Below, piece by piece: positions 39,595 through 40,355 of a DNA stretch of 40,355 nt (its first letter is position 1; every line of letters starts with the position of its first letter). The translations under genes and the position numbers were made by a program. Source of the stretch: SIG673 sp045638685 (GTDB taxonomy: Bacteria > Bacillota > Clostridia > Oscillospirales > CAG-272); assembly GCA_045638685.1 (NCBI GenBank), contig JAZUBT010000020.1, positions 1-40,355 on the forward strand. The letters are read 5' to 3'. A model generated the notes under the pieces. The model was not told the origin of the DNA and searched no databases. It saw only the letters and a program-made list of their open reading frames with translations.

Positions 39595-40355
39595 TTACGC
39601 TTTTTTAAGATGGAGAGCAAATCCGAAGAAATTGTCTGCAAAGTATACGCAGTTCAGTTTGCCCTTTTCGTCGTATCCCTTAGATTCTTCAATAAACTTG
39701 AAGCCCTGACGCTCGAAATATGCAACCGCTCTGTCAACAAAGTTGGTAGAAATAGCGATGTGTCCCTTTTCTCCGTAATACTTAGACTTCATAAACTCAA
39801 ACTGTCCGCCTGTGAAAATAGAGCCGGCTCCCTCCGCCGCAGTCATACCGAACATGTTTTCGATAAGCGTTGCGTATTTCTTTGCCTCGTCAGCGTTATC
39901 GCAGTTAATACCGATGTGCGAAAGCTTAAATCCGAGCATCGCGGTCATAGCCGCCTTAACGTCGGCGGTAACAAGGTCAAATCTTCCCTCGTCTATGTAT
40001 TTATTCTTAACCATAAAGCTTCCGCCGCAGGCGATTACATTCTTAAGATTAAGGTAATTTAAGAGGTTCTTTTCGTCAATTCCACCGGTAGGCATAAACT
40101 TGACGTTTGCGTAAGGACCTGCCAAAGAAGAAAGCATCGGAATTCCGCCCGCTGCCTCTGCAGGGAAAAACTTAACGGTGTCAAGACCAAGCTCAATAGC
40201 AGCCTCAACGTCGGAAGGACGGGAGGTGCCGGGAACTATCGGTATGTTTCTGTCAACGCAGTATTTTACAATCTTCGGATTAAATCCGGGGCTTACTATG
40301 AATTTAGAGCCTGCTTCAACAGCACGGTCAACCTGCTCGGTGGTAAGAACGGTTC
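39595..40355 (-). CDS. KDPG/KHG aldolase fused to a VOC (glyoxalase-like) domain, partial
   Basis: The gene runs out of the window; 252 C-terminal residues are visible. The first 120 or so are a 2-keto-3-deoxy-6-phosphogluconate aldolase (class I): SKFIVSPGFNPKIVKYC, IPIVPGTSRPSDVEAA, Schiff-base Lys in DTVKFFPAEAAGG, and VKFMPTGGID. From about residue 142 on, a VOC-type module follows, starting with KLSHIGINCDNADEAKKYA and ending FADNFFGFALHLKK. Aldolase splitting of KDPG to pyruvate and glyceraldehyde 3-phosphate is the last step of glucuronate breakdown, which uxaC starts at the other end of the window. The start codon lies beyond 40355. Confidence 0.85.
   Translation of the reverse strand, partial: TVLTTEQVDRAVEAGSKFIVSPGFNPKIVKYCVDRNIPIVPGTSRPSDVEAAIELGLDTVKFFPAEAAGGIPMLSSLAGPYANVKFMPTGGIDEKNLLNYLNLKNVIACGGSFMVKNKYIDEGRFDLVTADVKAAMTAMLGFKLSHIGINCDNADEAKKYATLIENMFGMTAAEGAGSIFTGGQFEFMKSKYYGEKGHIAISTNFVDRAVAYFERQGFKFIEESKGYDEKGKLNCVYFADNFFGFALHLKKA

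Noticed and set aside
1..40355. CRISPR arrays, insertion sequences, prophage or integrase genes, toxin-antitoxin pairs
   Set aside because: No regularly spaced repeats, transposase or integrase motifs, or small paired toxin genes were seen on either strand.

Overview
The window looks like a chromosomal segment of an endospore-forming, anaerobic Clostridia-type Firmicute, probably a gut Oscillospiraceae-like lineage. The evidence is spoIIGA-sigE, a spoIIIA operon (spoIIIAA to spoIIIAG), strong AAGGAGG-type ribosome binding sites, AT-rich intergenic DNA with near-consensus sigma-A promoters (TTGACA-17-TATAAT), a type 1B PyrD/PyrK pair and a PyrB/PyrI pair. The lineage is inferred from gene content only. 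There is no sign of phage, IS element, CRISPR array or rRNA.

Layout: 1-5.0 kb (minus strand) holds uxaC, an SLC13/ArsB-type permease, an ABC-F ATPase with a degenerate second ATP site, and an orphan fumarase beta subunit. At 5.0-6.8 kb (plus) is the sporulation pair spoIIGA-sigE, behind a promoter that resembles the Spo0A-activated spoIIG promoter. At 6.8-7.0 kb is a candidate structured small RNA with its own promoter and terminator. At 7.0-16.1 kb (plus) is a pyrimidine operon, pyrC-carB-pyrK-pyrD-pyrF-pyrE-pyrB-pyrI, preceded by an attenuator-like leader; carA and pyrR are not present. A nucleotidyltransferase-like gene follows.

At 17.4-20.8 kb (minus) are galM, galT and an EamA transporter with an unusual leader. 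At 21.1-25.4 kb (minus) are spoIIIAG to spoIIIAA; spoIIIAH is missing. An approximately 890-bp gene-poor stretch with a second small-RNA candidate follows. At 26.3-28.8 kb (minus) are a second ABC-F ATPase, a small DUF4234-like membrane protein and an acyl carrier protein. rlmA and tRNA-Ser(CGA) lie on the plus strand at 28.9-30.0 kb.

From 30.1 kb to the end all genes are on the minus strand: an XRE regulator with an L7/L12-like domain and a membrane tail, a DUF1653 protein, an aminotransferase with its Lrp-type regulator, a PHP phosphatase, a 3-methyladenine DNA glycosylase coupled to a 39-residue membrane peptide, a ParC-type topoisomerase subunit, Sua5, PrfA, and a KDPG aldolase-VOC fusion cut by the window edge.

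Functional links: the pyrimidine operon encodes nearly the whole route to UMP. The spoIIG and spoIIIA loci belong to one developmental program, because sigma-E, made by the first locus, is expected to drive the second. uxaC and the KDPG aldolase at opposite ends both belong to hexuronate catabolism. The most interesting items are the regulatory structures (spoIIG promoter, pyr leader, a 19-nt element shared by two promoters, a TGATAA cluster, small-RNA candidates) and several missing-partner or altered-domain cases.
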